A DNA stretch of 64,000 nucleotides from Mugil cephalus. Lineage: Eukaryota > Chordata > Actinopteri > Mugiliformes > Mugilidae. Positions 1 to 12,250 of the stretch are shown here, in pieces. Positions within the stretch are counted from its first letter, which is position 1; every line of letters starts with the position of its first letter. The notes under the pieces are model-generated. The model saw only the letters and a list, made by a program, of their open reading frames with translations, did no database searches and had not been told where the DNA came from. The DNA lies in assembly GCF_022458985.1 (NCBI RefSeq), contig NC_061789.1, forward strand, positions 7,978,357-8,042,356. The letters run 5' to 3'. The translations under genes were made by a program, and so were the position numbers.

Positions 1-387
1 CACTCAGATCACAGTCAGAGGAATATTGCTTTAAATGTCATAATCGAAACTAAAAGTCGTTCAAGAATCGATCATAAAAGAGGGGACAAAGGGAAATGTT
101 CAGTTGTTAAGATGCGTTGGGATTTATCATCTATAAAATTGGTTGAAACTGTTGAGTCAAGATTTGAAACAGTAAAACGGAAATTTAAGCCTTTGAACCT
201 TTTATTTTATTTTTTCTGAAATGAAGCATTTATTTTAAAACAGAGTCCTGCATTTATTTAGTGATCTAATCAAAAAGTCTTTGAATCATACTTAATTCAT
301 TTGATTTGTCAGTCAGTCATGTGTATTTGTATTTATGTGAGTCACGAGGGATGCCATTTTAAATAGTGATTCATTCATAAAATTTAC

Positions 388-445
388 CTGTTACTGATGG
401 CGGTGCGGACAGGAGTTCAAGGACAGAGTTAGCAAGGAGATAAAA
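388..445 (-). other. Orphan 5' non-coding exon of another family copy
   Basis: The minus strand matches the 5' non-coding exon found ahead of copies A, C, D and E, including the donor site just left of position 388. No start-codon exon follows within positions 1-387, although it lies about 100 bases away in the other copies. The rest of this copy is therefore either lost or beyond the left edge behind inserted DNA. The segment 440-800 repeats the upstream flank of the other copies. Confidence 0.5.
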
Positions 446-1500
446 ACATCAGACCAAAAGATTTTTTATTAAACTGAGTCAGTGGAATCAGACTGATCAG
501 GAAATGGTGAACAAAGGAACAGATGAGTGTGATAGTGTATGTACCTTGACTAGTGAGTATGACGAGGAAAGCATCAACAGTTAATGAGTAACCCCATGAA
601 TGAATCTTGACTTTCAGCTTTGAGAAAAATGAAACAAAAAGTAAAATCAAACGCTTAAAAGCTTTGAGTTTCACTGTTGTCTTGATGCACCAAAAACATA
701 TCAGTGTTTCTGTTAAAAATCTAAAATGTGCAGGTGACTGAAAAATCAATGCACAATAGTGAGAGAATAGCACAGCAGGCTTTTTCATTTTATTTCAGCG
801 TTTACCTTTGTAAAATAATATAATATATTCAGATGTGGATGTAGTGCGTTGCAGTTACTGTCCGCTACTTTATTTTCTGTTTATGCACAAAAACGTCTCC
901 ACTTCATCACTTTTATTCTGTCTCTAGTTTTAACCAGAGTACGTTTCTGTTTCCCCACAAAACAAGAGTGAACAAAATTCCATTACATCTGAATACACAT
1001 CAATAAAATGTGTTCCTCTTAACCAAACAAAGGTGGAGGTTTATAACTTAAGTACCAATAACATAATGCCACTTTATCATCCTCTCACCGTCTCCACCTC
1101 AAACCGTCTGATGTATTATTTTCCCACAAAACAATAGTGACTTCAAGATTATTTCAACTGTGGAGCTAGAGTGCAGGAACATCTCATGACTTTTATGGGC
1201 CCTTGACCAATGTGTACACTTTAAAGACTTTCAAGCTGTTGCTATGGAAACTGGTTTGGATTTTAAGTCACGCCTGCAAAGTCTTTGGGATAAATTATTT
1301 ACATTGAGGACAAAATGTTTACTTGCTGCATGCTGTGACTTAAAGTTCCTGAAAAATCATGACTTTAGGGTAACTTCTGTTTTGCCACCTTTACGACTAA
1401 ATATGAGGCCGTGTTCAATCAACACAGAGTTGGCCAGTCGAATTCTTTGCTTCCCCCATGTGGTGTAGCTGAAATATAGTCAAAAGTGATAAAAACTAAA
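446..1500. other. Upstream-flank block of the gene family (no gene seen)
   Basis: This stretch is a diverged copy of the flank that lies upstream of copies A, B, C and D. It contains the shared block near 580-640 and the 'tgcacaaaaa' block near 885. Near 1200-1290 it contains a decayed piece resembling exon 13 and its intron. The short open frames do not look coding. Confidence 0.5.
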
Positions 1501-3539
1501 TGAATAATATTAAAATTGGTACTACATTTTACACTCATTGTTTTTATCACACCAAATAAATGTTATAAACTGTCTCTCACAAAATTATTATTATTATTTT
1601 TACTAAAGTCAAAGTATGTTTTTTCCGTCATGCCAAGGTTATTATTGTAGAGTTTTCCTTTTTGTTTCCTACTGAATTTCTCACAGTGTCATTGTTCGCA
1701 CTGATGTGACTTCTCAAGTTGTTTCTGTTAGTTGCTGGATCCCATACAGCTCCTCTAAGTGAAGCCTAAGCAAGGAGAGCTCCCCCTGGTGTCCGGCTGC
1801 AGTATAGGTCATAAGCTCCACCTCCTCCATGTTAGTGGATGGGACCAAACTAAAACACTAAAATACACCTCAAATATATGTATTTTTTCCAAGGATGGTC
1901 ATTTTAGATAGTTTATTAAATTTTGTGTCAATAGGTTGCATTTATTAGATAAGTTTCGTTTTAGTCAGTTATTTGATGCGAAAAAAAAAAGAGGATATGA
2001 CATAATGGTGACTAGTTGCGATAATAACGCTTTGCAGGAATTGTAAAAAAAAAAAATGTTTTAAAACAGTGTATAATCCAACATTTCCTTGTAACTGGTG
2101 GAGGTAGAGCGGAGCTAGTAGTCTGGCGGAAGTGGTTGTTTGCTTATCAGTATCATGAAATAATGAACAAAATCACACTGTGCTCCATATGTAAACACAC
2201 TGCCTCTTTCTTTTTTAAAATACAACTTTATTGAGATCTTACAACATAATTACAATACAAAACTTAGGTCTTCAAGTTTTTCAGACCTCCAAACTGATGA
2301 GAGATTAAGTAATGACCCCCTACTTACTATATGTATTCTATATTAAACTCAACCAGTGCAAATTATAGATGTGCATTATTATTAATTTTCTGCATTCAAT
2401 ATTAAGCTGTTCAAATAATACACAGGCTCTATGTGCGCTGCTGAGGCAGCTCCTGTATCGCTGAATGCGTGAAGTGCTGACTAAAAAGATGACGTCTTCT
2501 GCCTCCATTTATCCCTTTACTAAAATATATTGGATTCAAGTTAATGTGTATGCAAAGAAATTTATATTTGTGGACCCCCCGTTGAAGACCTAAGGCTAAA
2601 AAGATAACATACAGATAACATACAAAATGACATTTCCTCGCAAAATTAAGTGCACCACAATTATTTCACTATATTACTTGATTGTCTACAAAATCAAAGA
2701 AAAAGTTGAGAGGTGACCATGTCTTTTCAGTCGCTTCCCTCAAACTGTGAAACAGCCTGTCTTTGCAAATCAGGCAGGCTGACTAACCGCTTCTTTTTTA
2801 AATTTTTTTTAACATCATAAACACAATCACCTATATATATCAGCACTGTCAACAAATAGTACTTCACAGTGTGTTGTGCGATAATGTAAGGTAATGGTTT
2901 TGCATAGCAGGTAAAGGTCTGACAACAATAAAATTCACCAGCAAAATGTGCAGCCTCCTTCTCTCTGTTACCACAGGTCGTTTGGTGAAGTTGTTAACTG
3001 ATTGCGGTTGAGAGGATTTGGATCAGTTTTGCTGGTAACCAATGTGAGTTAGGAATTGCAGCACCCCCCGTCCCACTGAACCCACATTAAACTCAAATCC
3101 ATGCAATGTAGAAAAAATCTGTGTAAAAGTCATACAAAATACGATACAAAAGTTGATGAAATGAAATTCACAATCAAACCACACCTCAGGACAACACCTG
3201 AAACATGGACAAAACATGACAAAATGACTGAGACCTAATATAGAGGCGTCGTGTCTTTGATCATCATAACCTTACGGATGTTCGTGAGTGACCAAGCCTC
3301 TGCTGTTTGTCCTCATGAACAGCACAGGAATCAGACCTTAATATTTTTCATGAGAAATATGAGGAAAGCTGTTAACACCAGGACACAATATCTCTTTGTC
3401 TGTTAAAGACTCAGTTTGAAGCAGCTCCTTTGATAAAATGCAATGTTTATTATGGCTGGGTCCATCATGAAATAACATTATTCAAAGAAGTTCTGAATTC
3501 ATTACAATGATATTATTAACATGCTAAGAAATGTTTTAC
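1501..3539. other. 3' flank of copy A, no gene recognised
   Basis: AT-rich non-coding DNA. The segment 1730-1850 is more GC-rich and looks like a dispersed repeat, but I could not name it. Two A-runs lie near 1981 and 2047. I found no exon matching the family and no other convincing coding signal. Confidence 0.4.
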
Positions 3540-5014
3540 CTAATCAGTTTTCTTCATGGCTCTCAGTTCATTATAGCGTTTCTTCACCATTTCTAGTTCA
3601 TCTGAAACATCTAAACAAAAAAATGGAATATCATTGATCTATAAATCTCATATTTACATTATTCTCATGGTTCTAAATTAAATATTTTCCTTTTACCTGG
3701 GATTGAGTGGTCATCTGTCTTCAGCGAGAGGTCAATTGATTCCCTCATAGTTGTCTCCAGTGTCTTCAAAATGTATTCCTAATTCAGCATCAAAATCTGT
3801 ATTAATTACCACTCATTAAAGAGCTAACTACTGGCTTCAGTCTTTATTAAACACACACATGAATTATCAGCTTAGCTCACAGTGTGAGAAAAAAAAACTA
3901 ATGTCTTCATAAACTTTTGTGTCTTTCTGACACTTAAATATAGAAAAAACTTTCATGTGAGCAGTGGATAAAGAGACATGTCTTACAAGCTCATTATATG
4001 ATCAAATGTGACAAACCTCCAGCTGCTTCAGCTGGTTCAACATAACATTTTTTGCCAGCTCCAACATGATGTTCTTTGAATGGTGTACATGGTTCTCTAT
4101 GGTCTCCTTTATGTTTTTCAGTGTGCCCTCGCCACTGAAACAAGCTGCTCCTAAAACAAAGTAGTTTCATGGCTTAATCTTTAAACTGGTTGCATATATG
4201 TATGAATATTACCTGGTGTGTTGCTAGGTAATTCCGATTGTCTTACTTTCATAGCACTCTTTCATGGTCGTCTCAATCGTATCCGTCAGGCTGCTGTAGA
4301 TGGTTTTCTTCTTGTTCCGAATGACTGATTTTAGCTTTGCCTTCAATTTATCTTCCTAAGAAAGATAAAATATTTTTTTAAATTTTATTTTTTACATTAC
4401 AATAGTATGCACATGCATAAGAAAATAAGGCTCATCCTTTTTATTATTATTTGTCATTTTGTTGTCATCTGTTGTGTGTGTTTAGCAGGTATATTCAGAT
4501 TTACCTGAAGAGGAAAGACTCGATTTTCCAGGAATACCTCAGTTTTAACTGACATAAAGTCTTGTACTGTAAATAACCAATGAACAGGTTGGTTCTAATG
4601 TTCATTCTTTACCTCTGTCTGCAGAAATATCAGCTGCAGCTCCACATCTTTGTACCTCTGAATCAGATCGCCTGTGTTGAGTGTGAACCTACTGATGACT
4701 CCGTTGAATGGTTCACATTTTCTGTCATTTCTGAAACATGTTGACATGTTTTAAAAATACAATATAATTTGATTACTGTAGAATTTATCTGTTCTGGACT
4801 TTTGGGTTCAACAAATAGTTTTATGTCCTTATTAAACAGTTCTTACGGAAAGGTTTTCTTGAATTTCTCATCAATGCTGTCAGTCAGGTGTGAAGACAAC
4901 TTCATGTTGAGATTTATTGGTGTCTTTTCCTTTGGTTTGTAGATGCCATTGTTCTGAACTACACATTTCAGTGTCCTGTGGAAACTATGGCTGACTTTTC
5001 TCTGAAACAAAACA

Positions 5015-5045
<31 letters not shown>

Positions 5046-8000
5046 TCACATCAATTCAAGAGAGACTTAATGTTTGTAATTCAAATACATACAGAAGTTA
5101 AGAAGGACTTCAGTTGTCTTTCACAAGAACTTTTGGATTTTTCAACACCTTCACTGAGGCATTTTTCAAAAGCCCTGTTAGTTTCTTCCATATTTATTCT
5201 GACTTGGTCAAGGTGATGGCTCATGTTTCCTTCAAGGTTTGCACACACATCTGTTCTGCTAGCCTGAAATCAAAACATTATTAACAACACATTAGTTAAG
5301 GCGATAAAACTACAAATGCTACTTATTCTCTATAAAGTATCTGTTGATTTGTTGAAAGAAAACATCTTTAAATTAACAAATATTACACCAAATAGTTGTT
5401 CCTACCTACTTCTACAAACTTTTCACAATAGTTTAAATGTAGCTCCACATACTGTAAATCTGATTTCCAATGTTTTCGTGTCACCTGATTGTTAAAACTA
5501 AAAACAGTAATGGCAGTGAAGACGGGAGCAGAGAAGGAACGTTGCTTTGATCTTACCCCTTCTCTACAGCGGGCTCCTTGAATCAAGGAGAGAATCCCAT
5601 AAGCTCCAGACACATAGTTTAAAGTCTCTGAGTGGCAGTCATTGAGATTTTGCAAAAACTCCTGAAGTTTTGGTATTTCTGTGAAAAATGATAAAACAAA
5701 ATAAATGGAGTTTTATGTTTGATCTATACATAGTATCTTAATGTATTGAGGGTTGACGTACCAGTCTCTACTGGCGTTAGATATTCTCCGTCTTGAAACT
5801 CACTGGAGCTCACTGTGAACACTTCAAAGCAGTTGTCTCTGAAGTGTTTCTGGGGTGATAGGTTTCAACTATAAGTCATGCTTGCAGTTGTAGGAATTCA
5901 TTTTGTTAGATATATAGATTACCTTAATCTTGTTTTGCTTGTTGAATTCACTCATCACTTTTTCTTTGGCTTCCTCGTTCCTCCTCAATATAAGAGCACG
6001 AACGTCAGCTGCTGAACTAGAAGAAAGTGATGGTGTCTCAAATACAACGTTGCATCTACAGTGCTGATAAAATTTAAACAACACATCTTTTGTTGAACTT
6101 CTACCCGTCAGCAGATCATCTAAAAGAATTATTTCTGCTATATAGTATAGTAGTATAGTAATGGCAAACCAATTCAATTTATTTCACAAAACACCAAAAA
6201 AAATTGTCTATGACTTGTGTTGTTTGTTAGCTGCTCAAGTATAGTGGACTTTAAAAGTTGTAATTCATTATAAATAAATAAAAATGAAACTTGAAATCAT
6301 CCATGAATAGTGACTCTGTTATTTATCTTTACTTTATATAAGCTGGGAAGACCTGTCCTGGTAATGGTTACAGACAAATCATTAAAGGCATTTTTGTTGA
6401 GGCCTTTTAGTGATGGGTGTAGCCATAAGAAATCAATGAAAGTCTAAACAGGGCTAATAAATACCACAAAGTGAGTCATAAATGTATAAATGTATTACAT
6501 GTATCATGTTGTGTTAATATTGACCAGTTTGGCCTTTTAATTTACTTACTAATCTGAATAATGAATCTGATCAGACTTGGTGCAGATGAAGTGAATGTGT
6601 TGACACTCTCCTCCATTTCCCATGATGCTACTGGCATTTTTCAGAATCTTCCAGGTTTCTTTTTCTGATGCTGCTCGTGTAATATCAGTCACAATCCACA
6701 CAGTGGAGCACTTTCCAACAATCTGGAAGGTCATGAACGCTTTTTTTTTTTTAAAGGAAAAAAAGTTGACAATGCTGATAACAACCCTCTTCATGTGAAT
6801 AAATTACCTCTTTCCACATTTCGTCTCTGCTCTCGTTGCAGTCTCCATTTACAGAAAGGTCCACAAGTGTGACATGTTGGAGAAACTCATTATGTGGCAC
6901 CTTGACAGTCACACACTTTACCAGTGGCCAATACAACCTCCTTTCTTCTGTGCCTTCTCTTTGCTTTAAGTCATTTCTTGTATATTTGACCAACTTTGCA
7001 GATAGCTCTTTAGACTGTAACAAATAACAAAAGTAAAATTAATGCAAGAATTTCCCTTTCTCAATAAAAATGCATTAAAGAAACCAAGAAGAATATGATG
7101 GGGTATAAGAGCAACCTAGAAACACAGTCAGTGAAAGTTAAAATTAAAATTATTAAACCAAAATAGAGTCAAATGTTGAAAGCTGACTTTTCCAACCTGT
7201 CTAACCAGTAGATGTGACCAGCTGGCCATAAACTAGTAGTGAGAGCCCAATGTCATTTGGAATGTCAGTAAGACTTGATTATGTTTAAATGCATTTACAG
7301 AAAACAGAACGGTTTCCTTATGAAGGTTAAATTGAATATGGTGCTGTACCACTGGAACAAGAACAATAATATTTTATGACGTCAAACTTGTAAGATTTCT
7401 CTTACTGATTGACATGTGAACGTCTTCCTGCTGGAATGGAGAAACTCTGGAATTTCTTTGAAGTATTTCTTGTCCATGAGTTCTTCAGAGGTTTTGTTTT
7501 TATATTCTTCTCCATACAACGCAGACAGCTTTTCTTCAAGGTCATAACTGTCATCGTCATCATCGTCATCATCATCGTCATCATCGTCATCATCATCATC
7601 ACCACCAGCAGCACCACCATCATCATCCATTTCTTGAGATGTACAATCCCCATGCAACTGATCCAACAACCATAGTTCCTCTTTCCACTCCTGAAAGACC
7701 GAAGTTACATCTTTAGCCTTAAATCACATGAAGTGCAACCAGTAGCATTTCCATAACTACAATGTAACTCCAGTTAGCTTCAAATAAGAATAAAAATATT
7801 CAAAGTTTTACCTCTTTTGTAATGAACTCAATGTCTGCCTCATACTTTGAGTTGTGCATGTTGGCCTCGACTTTAATCATGACCGTGGTACATTCACTGA
7901 TGCGTCCTGTTTGCAGAAGATCCTTCTCTCCAATGATGGCATTTATCAAAGAGCTCTTTCCAGCCCCACTTTTACCAAAGACACCGACCAGCTCCCTCTT

Positions 8001-11000
8001 GTTTGTCTCCAAGTCACTAATTTTTGTCCTATTGTGAGAAAGTTTAAGGGTTAGGACTATTGAGTTTTACAGTCGTATCCATGAGATAAATGGAGATCAA
8101 ATATATGCAGTTTGACATTATAAATACTTACAGGTAAGAATATAAACTTGTACATGCTGCATAACTGCAACATACTATATGTTGAATATCCTGCTTTATT
8201 TTTTTTTAAATATGTAAGTCCTTTGGAAACAGTCATATTGTGTAATTGCATTGAGGAGATAATCTGTACAGAATATGAAATGTGTGTGTCACACCGTGGT
8301 GAGGGTGTCTCGTCTTGGGGTTGTTTTGTCCTGTCATTTCCTCTTTTATTTTGAAAAGTAATTCTCCTCTCGTTTCAGGTCACTTGCCCTTCCTCATGTG
8401 TCACCAGTCTGATTGTCTTCCCTGATTCCTGATTGTGTCCACCTGTCCCCTATTTCCCTCCATGTGTTTAAGTAGTCTGTGTTCCCCTTGTCTCGTGCCA
8501 GAGTGTTATCGTCCTCAACCTGTTCTCGTGCCTTGTTTCATGTCTTCAACCAGAGAAGTTTTCAAGTAAGCCTGTGATTCCTCTCGAAGAGAGAGTTTTT
8601 GTTTGTTAAGTCTTTTCTTAGTTTAGATCCTTAGTCCTGAGGTTTTCCTCCATTCGGAGTGTTTTGTGTTTTTTTTTATTTGTTTCTTTGATTTGTGTTT
8701 TCCTCCTTCTGGAGAGTTTTTTTGTTTTCAGTAGTCAGATTAACGTCTAGGTTTTTTTTGTAGCCATTTGTTTGTCCCTCTGTGAGGGATCTCTGAAGAA
8801 TCCAAATAAAGCCTTTTGTCATCTCTGCATTCTGAGTCCTGCTTTGAGTCTCGGCCTGACAGTGTGCACATAAAATCACGCGTTTTGTATCAGTCCATCA
8901 TTAATTTACTTTAAATTAACATGGGCATTGGATTTAGTGACAAACAGCAGCAGCCTGTGCAGTCCAACCTTGTTTCACAGACTGTGGTAAATGTAATACT
9001 CACTTCAGGAAAGCATTCAGCTTTGTGTTGTCTTGTTTGTGTAGTCTTGAATGGACATAGCTCATCGCTTTTTTCACTTCAGACAGTATGTTTTCTTCTG
9101 TCAGTGTAAACGTAAAGAACTGTTTAGTACGGACCAGTAAACTTTAGGGAAACTGTGTGAAAATGAACAGAGACAAAGAAATGTAAATACCTGAATATGA
9201 GTCACGTTGTCGTTTAGCTGGTGATTCCCACCTGCTTGATTCGCCTTGAATGTCCACAGGTCTCTTTGCTTAAAAAACAGGAATTGTTTTGTCATTATTA
9301 TTAATGCTGCCTGAAAACTTATATGCAGTATAAATATACCATAAAAAAATATAGTTTGACTATTAAATCTGCGTCTCACCTGTGGCACTTGTAGATGGCA
9401 AAACCTGAGAATGAACACAAATGAATAATACAGAAATAATACTTGATTCACACAAGCTTAGAAAATCCAGCAGTCTTGAACACACATGTTTGGAATTCAC
9501 AGACTGAAGTATGCACTTATGATCTCATCAAATTCAGGATGAGTGTGACAGTGTCTGGGAGGTAATCACATTCATCATCCGGGTTGGTCAGTAAACAACA
9601 GTAAATAATGAAGGATGACTTTGTCACGGGAAATTTAAATAAAGCAAAAATAAAGAGTAATGTTCACTTATTACATGTCTATAAAATCACTGTCGTCCTT
9701 ACCTCATACAACTCAGCTTCTTCTTCACTCTCCTGTTTACAAATGCGAATAAAATACTCTCAGTTCAAGGTCAGTCAAAACTTTGAGTAGAAACAAAACA
9801 CAATATAACCTCTACCATAGATCATATGTAATCAGAATGAAATTGTATTTAACTTACTTGAACAGAAACACTGATCACATTCATCATCCTTGTTGGTCAG
9901 TAAACAACAGTAAATCATTTTCCGGGGGAGGATGACTTCATCAGGACAATGAAGTGTCTTAATTATACAGTACCGTGCTAAACTTTCATGTAGGTGTGGA
10001 AAAAATGCTGTAAACTGAGAATGTTTTTAAACATGTAATTATTTTTTTTTATCAGAAATGCAAAATGAGTGAACAAAAGAAAAATCACATCAATATTTGC
10101 TGCTACTATCCTTTGCCTTCAAGCCAGCATTAGTCCTTATAGGTACACTTGCACAAAGTCAGGGATTTTGTAGGATCGTAGACACAGTGGTCGGCCAAGG
10201 AATCCTGTCTGCAGGCAACAGTGAAGCATGGTGGAGGCTCCTTGGAAGTTTGAGGCTGCATTTCTGCAAATGAAGCTGGGGATTTGGTCAGGATTAATGG
10301 TGTCCTCAATGCTGAGAAATACAGTCAGATACTTACACATCATTCAATACCACCAGGGAGGCGTATGATTGGCTCTAAATTTATTCTGCAGCAGGACAAA
10401 GGCCAGACCAGAACAAGAAGTCCTGGTAGCGATGGCATGGCCCCCACAGAGACCTGATCTCAGAGCGTGTCTGGGATTACATGAAGCGACAGAAGGATTT
10501 GAGGAAGGATATGTCTGTGAAGGTTCTCAGTCATCCAGGTCGTGGTAATCCAAAAGACGTTTCAAACGTCTTCAAGAAATCCTACAAGTCCAGTTGCCTT
10601 TATTCAAAGCCTTTTGGATTGAGGAAGGAGCCTACATCCACAGAAGATCTGTGGTTAGTTCCTCAAGATGTTTGGAACAACCTACCAGCTGAGTTCATTC
10701 AAAACCTTTGTGCAAGTGAAGAATTGAGGCTGTCTTGATGGCAAACAAAGGGTCACACCCTTCCATTTTTAAAGGTATTCTTAGTTTACAGCATTTTTCA
10801 CACCTGCCTTTAAACTTTTGCACTGTACTGTATGTGCCTGAGGATTAAAGTAATGTTCACTCATTACATATCTATAAAATCACTGTCGCCCTTACCTCAT
10901 GCAACTCGGCTTCTTTTTCAGGCTCCTGAACACGGTAGATAAAGGTCATTCAGAACTTTGAGTGATACAGTACACATTACAACCTCTATCACAGATTATA

Positions 11001-11748
11001 CACAATCAGCATGAAACTGTTTTTAACTTACTTGAGCAGAAACATCATTTCTTTCTTGAGTTGTGTTTTGTTTTCCCTAATGACAAGAAAATATCAACAT
11101 GTCTGTTATATATTTATTTGTGGATATCAGTTTTTTCACATAAGAGAGGCCAAAATGTGCCGGTCTTCACAGTGCGAAACATTACCTTCAATAGTTTGAG
11201 TCTCTCCTTAAATTTTGCTCTTGGCCCAGCCTTCGGGATCAAGTGTTCAAGCTCTTGATCAAGATAATAGAAATTTTCCTCATCGACCTCTTCATCTGTT
11301 ACAAAAACAAATATCAAGTTTAACTTTGTCCTACACAAACAAGAATTCTTTTCTGCAGCTGAACTCAAGTTAATTAAAGTTTACATAATATTTGTCATAT
11401 CAGTTAATCATTATACGAAGAATCACAGAGCTGTAGAGTTGTATGAATTGAATGTATGTTCATTCCCTTGCATTTTATATTTTCTGTTTCGATTTAACTA
11501 AGCACATGTTCATTCTTGTTTTGTGTGAAATGCAGATGTTGTACTGTAAGTGTTTTTATTCTCTCTCTACACAGACGAGAGAAGTGTCTATAGTTTAGTA
11601 GAAGTTGTGTTTCAGTTTGAGTAAATCATCTGAATACTTTATAGCATCTATGTCCCACCAGTATGAGTGCTAATACTTTACCTTTGAATCTGTCGATCCA
11701 CTTGCTCAGACCCCATTCAGTTAGTTTGTTACAAACAAAATCATCCAT
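3540..11748 (-). CDS. Copy A: SAM-domain SLIP-GC-like GTPase, open frame, altered G3 motif
   Basis: Multi-exon gene of about 829-839 residues. Coding exons 5' to 3': 11682-11748, 11186-11295, 11032-11076, 10896-10925, 9703-9732, 9380-9404, 9191-9268, 9004-9119, 7812-8028, 7406-7690, 6808-7014, 6550-6722, 5923-6016, 5762-5849, 5557-5678, 5093-5263, 4847-5001, 4613-4730, 4247-4355, 4017-4150, 3697-3778, 3540-3610 (stop TAG). Exons 1-2 encode a SAM-like domain (residues 1-59, ending GPRAKFKERLKLLK). The P-loop is GKSGAGKSS, and G4 is TKSD in exon 6550-6722. The G3 position reads DLSV where other copies read DLPG, so hydrolysis may be impaired. The acidic exon carries a long Asp run. The rest is helical. 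All frames join, but the 9380-9404/9191-9268 junction needs an acceptor 7 bases into the second exon. Two versions of the 30-base linker exon are present. The family name is from memory, and the function (nuclear, dynamin-like GTPase) is inferred. Confidence 0.8.
6850..6861 (-). other. Altered G3 motif (DLSV instead of DLPG) in copy A
   Basis: The four codons read Asp-Leu-Ser-Val. At the same place copies B, C, D and E read Asp-Leu-Pro-Gly. The G3 glycine of P-loop GTPases contacts the gamma phosphate, so this copy may bind GTP without hydrolysing it. Two substitutions are needed (CCT to TCT, GGA to GTA). Confidence 0.85.
7550..7628 (-). repeat. Trinucleotide repeat coding for poly-Asp in copy A
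   Basis: A GAT/GAC repeat lies inside the acidic exon of copy A. It encodes about 17 consecutive Asp, preceded by a short Gly-Ala-rich interruption. The matching tract in copy E is four codons shorter overall, so the repeat varies in length while keeping frame. Confidence 0.85.
8287..8861. mobile_element. Solo LTR of an LTR retrotransposon
   Basis: The 575-base segment begins TGTCACACCG and ends CCTGACA. It is flanked by a perfect 5-base duplication GTGTG (8282-8286 and 8862-8866). An AATAAA signal lies near 8805, as expected for an LTR in plus orientation. No internal retroelement genes are present, so it looks like the product of LTR-LTR recombination. It sits in the intron before the P-loop exon of copy A and is absent from copy E. 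Confidence 0.8.
9968..10830 (+). mobile_element. Tc1-like DNA transposon remnant
   Basis: The ends form inverted repeats: the left starts CAGTACCGTGCTAAACTTT, and the right end reversed reads CAGTACAGTGCAAAAGTTT. Both are flanked by TA, the Tc1/mariner target. The interior keeps recognisable transposase fragments, including a QQDK piece near 10390, a VWDYMKRQKDLRK piece near 10470-10510 and LWLVPQDVWNNLPAEF near 10650-10700. The 5' part of the transposase is missing and the frame is broken. The element lies between the two copies of the 30-base linker exon of copy A. Confidence 0.85.
10510..10618. mobile_element. Penelope-type terminal repeat fragment nested in the Tc1-like remnant
   Basis: The segment joins two pieces matching the 186-base terminal repeat of the Penelope-like element at 45.5-48.4 kb. 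About 45 bases of the repeat's end are in reverse complement, followed by about 60 bases in forward orientation. The flanks show a duplication TTGAGGAAGGA (10499-10509 and 10619-10629) that splits the transposase sequence, so this insertion came after the Tc1-like one. Confidence 0.75.
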
Positions 11749-11851
11749 GACCAGTAACAGAAACTGAAAACATATTGTAATGTTCTAATCAGTCACAGCA
11801 GATGGCATTTTACACCGTGATTCATTCATCTTAAGAGTTCAAACAGCTTAC

Positions 11852-11930
11852 CTGTTACTGACGTTGATTCAGACAAGAGTTCAATGTACGTTGATAGAGA
11901 GAACTGAACTCAACAGGGAGGAAAAATCAT
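11852..11930 (-). other. Copy A 5' non-coding exon
   Basis: The minus strand ends in GTAACAG followed by a GTAAGC donor. The next exon begins after an acceptor just upstream of the ATG at 11748. The same exon is found ahead of copies C, D and E and the orphan at 388. The 5' edge is a guess, since no transcript start can be read. Confidence 0.6.
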
Positions 11931-12250
11931 CAGGCTAAAAGAGACGTGGATGAAGATAAAATCACACAGTTGTCAAAAAATTTATTAAACTGGAAATCTA
12001 AGGCTAAAAAGCTGCTTCTCAGCTGGAACAACAGACCATCTGACAGAGAGTCAGTGGAATCAGACCTGTTCGTATAGAAACTGATCAGGAAGTGGTGAAC
12101 AAAGGATCAGGTGGGCGTGGTAGTGCTGAGGTTACCACAGGGCAGGCGGGTGAACAAGACAGCAACAATTAATGAGTAACCCCATGAGGGAAACTTGACT
12201 TTCAGTTTTGTGAAAAATGAAACAAAAAGCAAAATCACACAGTTAAAAGT
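11931..12250 (-). promoter_or_regulatory. Conserved promoter-proximal block of copy A
   Basis: This block is retained upstream of copies A, C, D and (inverted) E. It includes an AT-rich TTTAATAAA-like stretch near 11980 and a GTGAAAAATGAAAC stretch near 12210. Conservation between copies may reflect recent duplication only. Calling it a promoter is inferred from its position before the 5' non-coding exon. Confidence 0.35.

Noticed and set aside
429-788. 119-codon minus-strand open frame
   Set aside because: It overlaps flank DNA and the orphan non-coding exon, with equivalents broken in other copies.
7409-7675. Plus-strand open frame across the acidic exon of copy A
   Set aside because: It is the complement of the GAT/GAC repeat; the minus-strand frame has the splice sites and is conserved in copy E.
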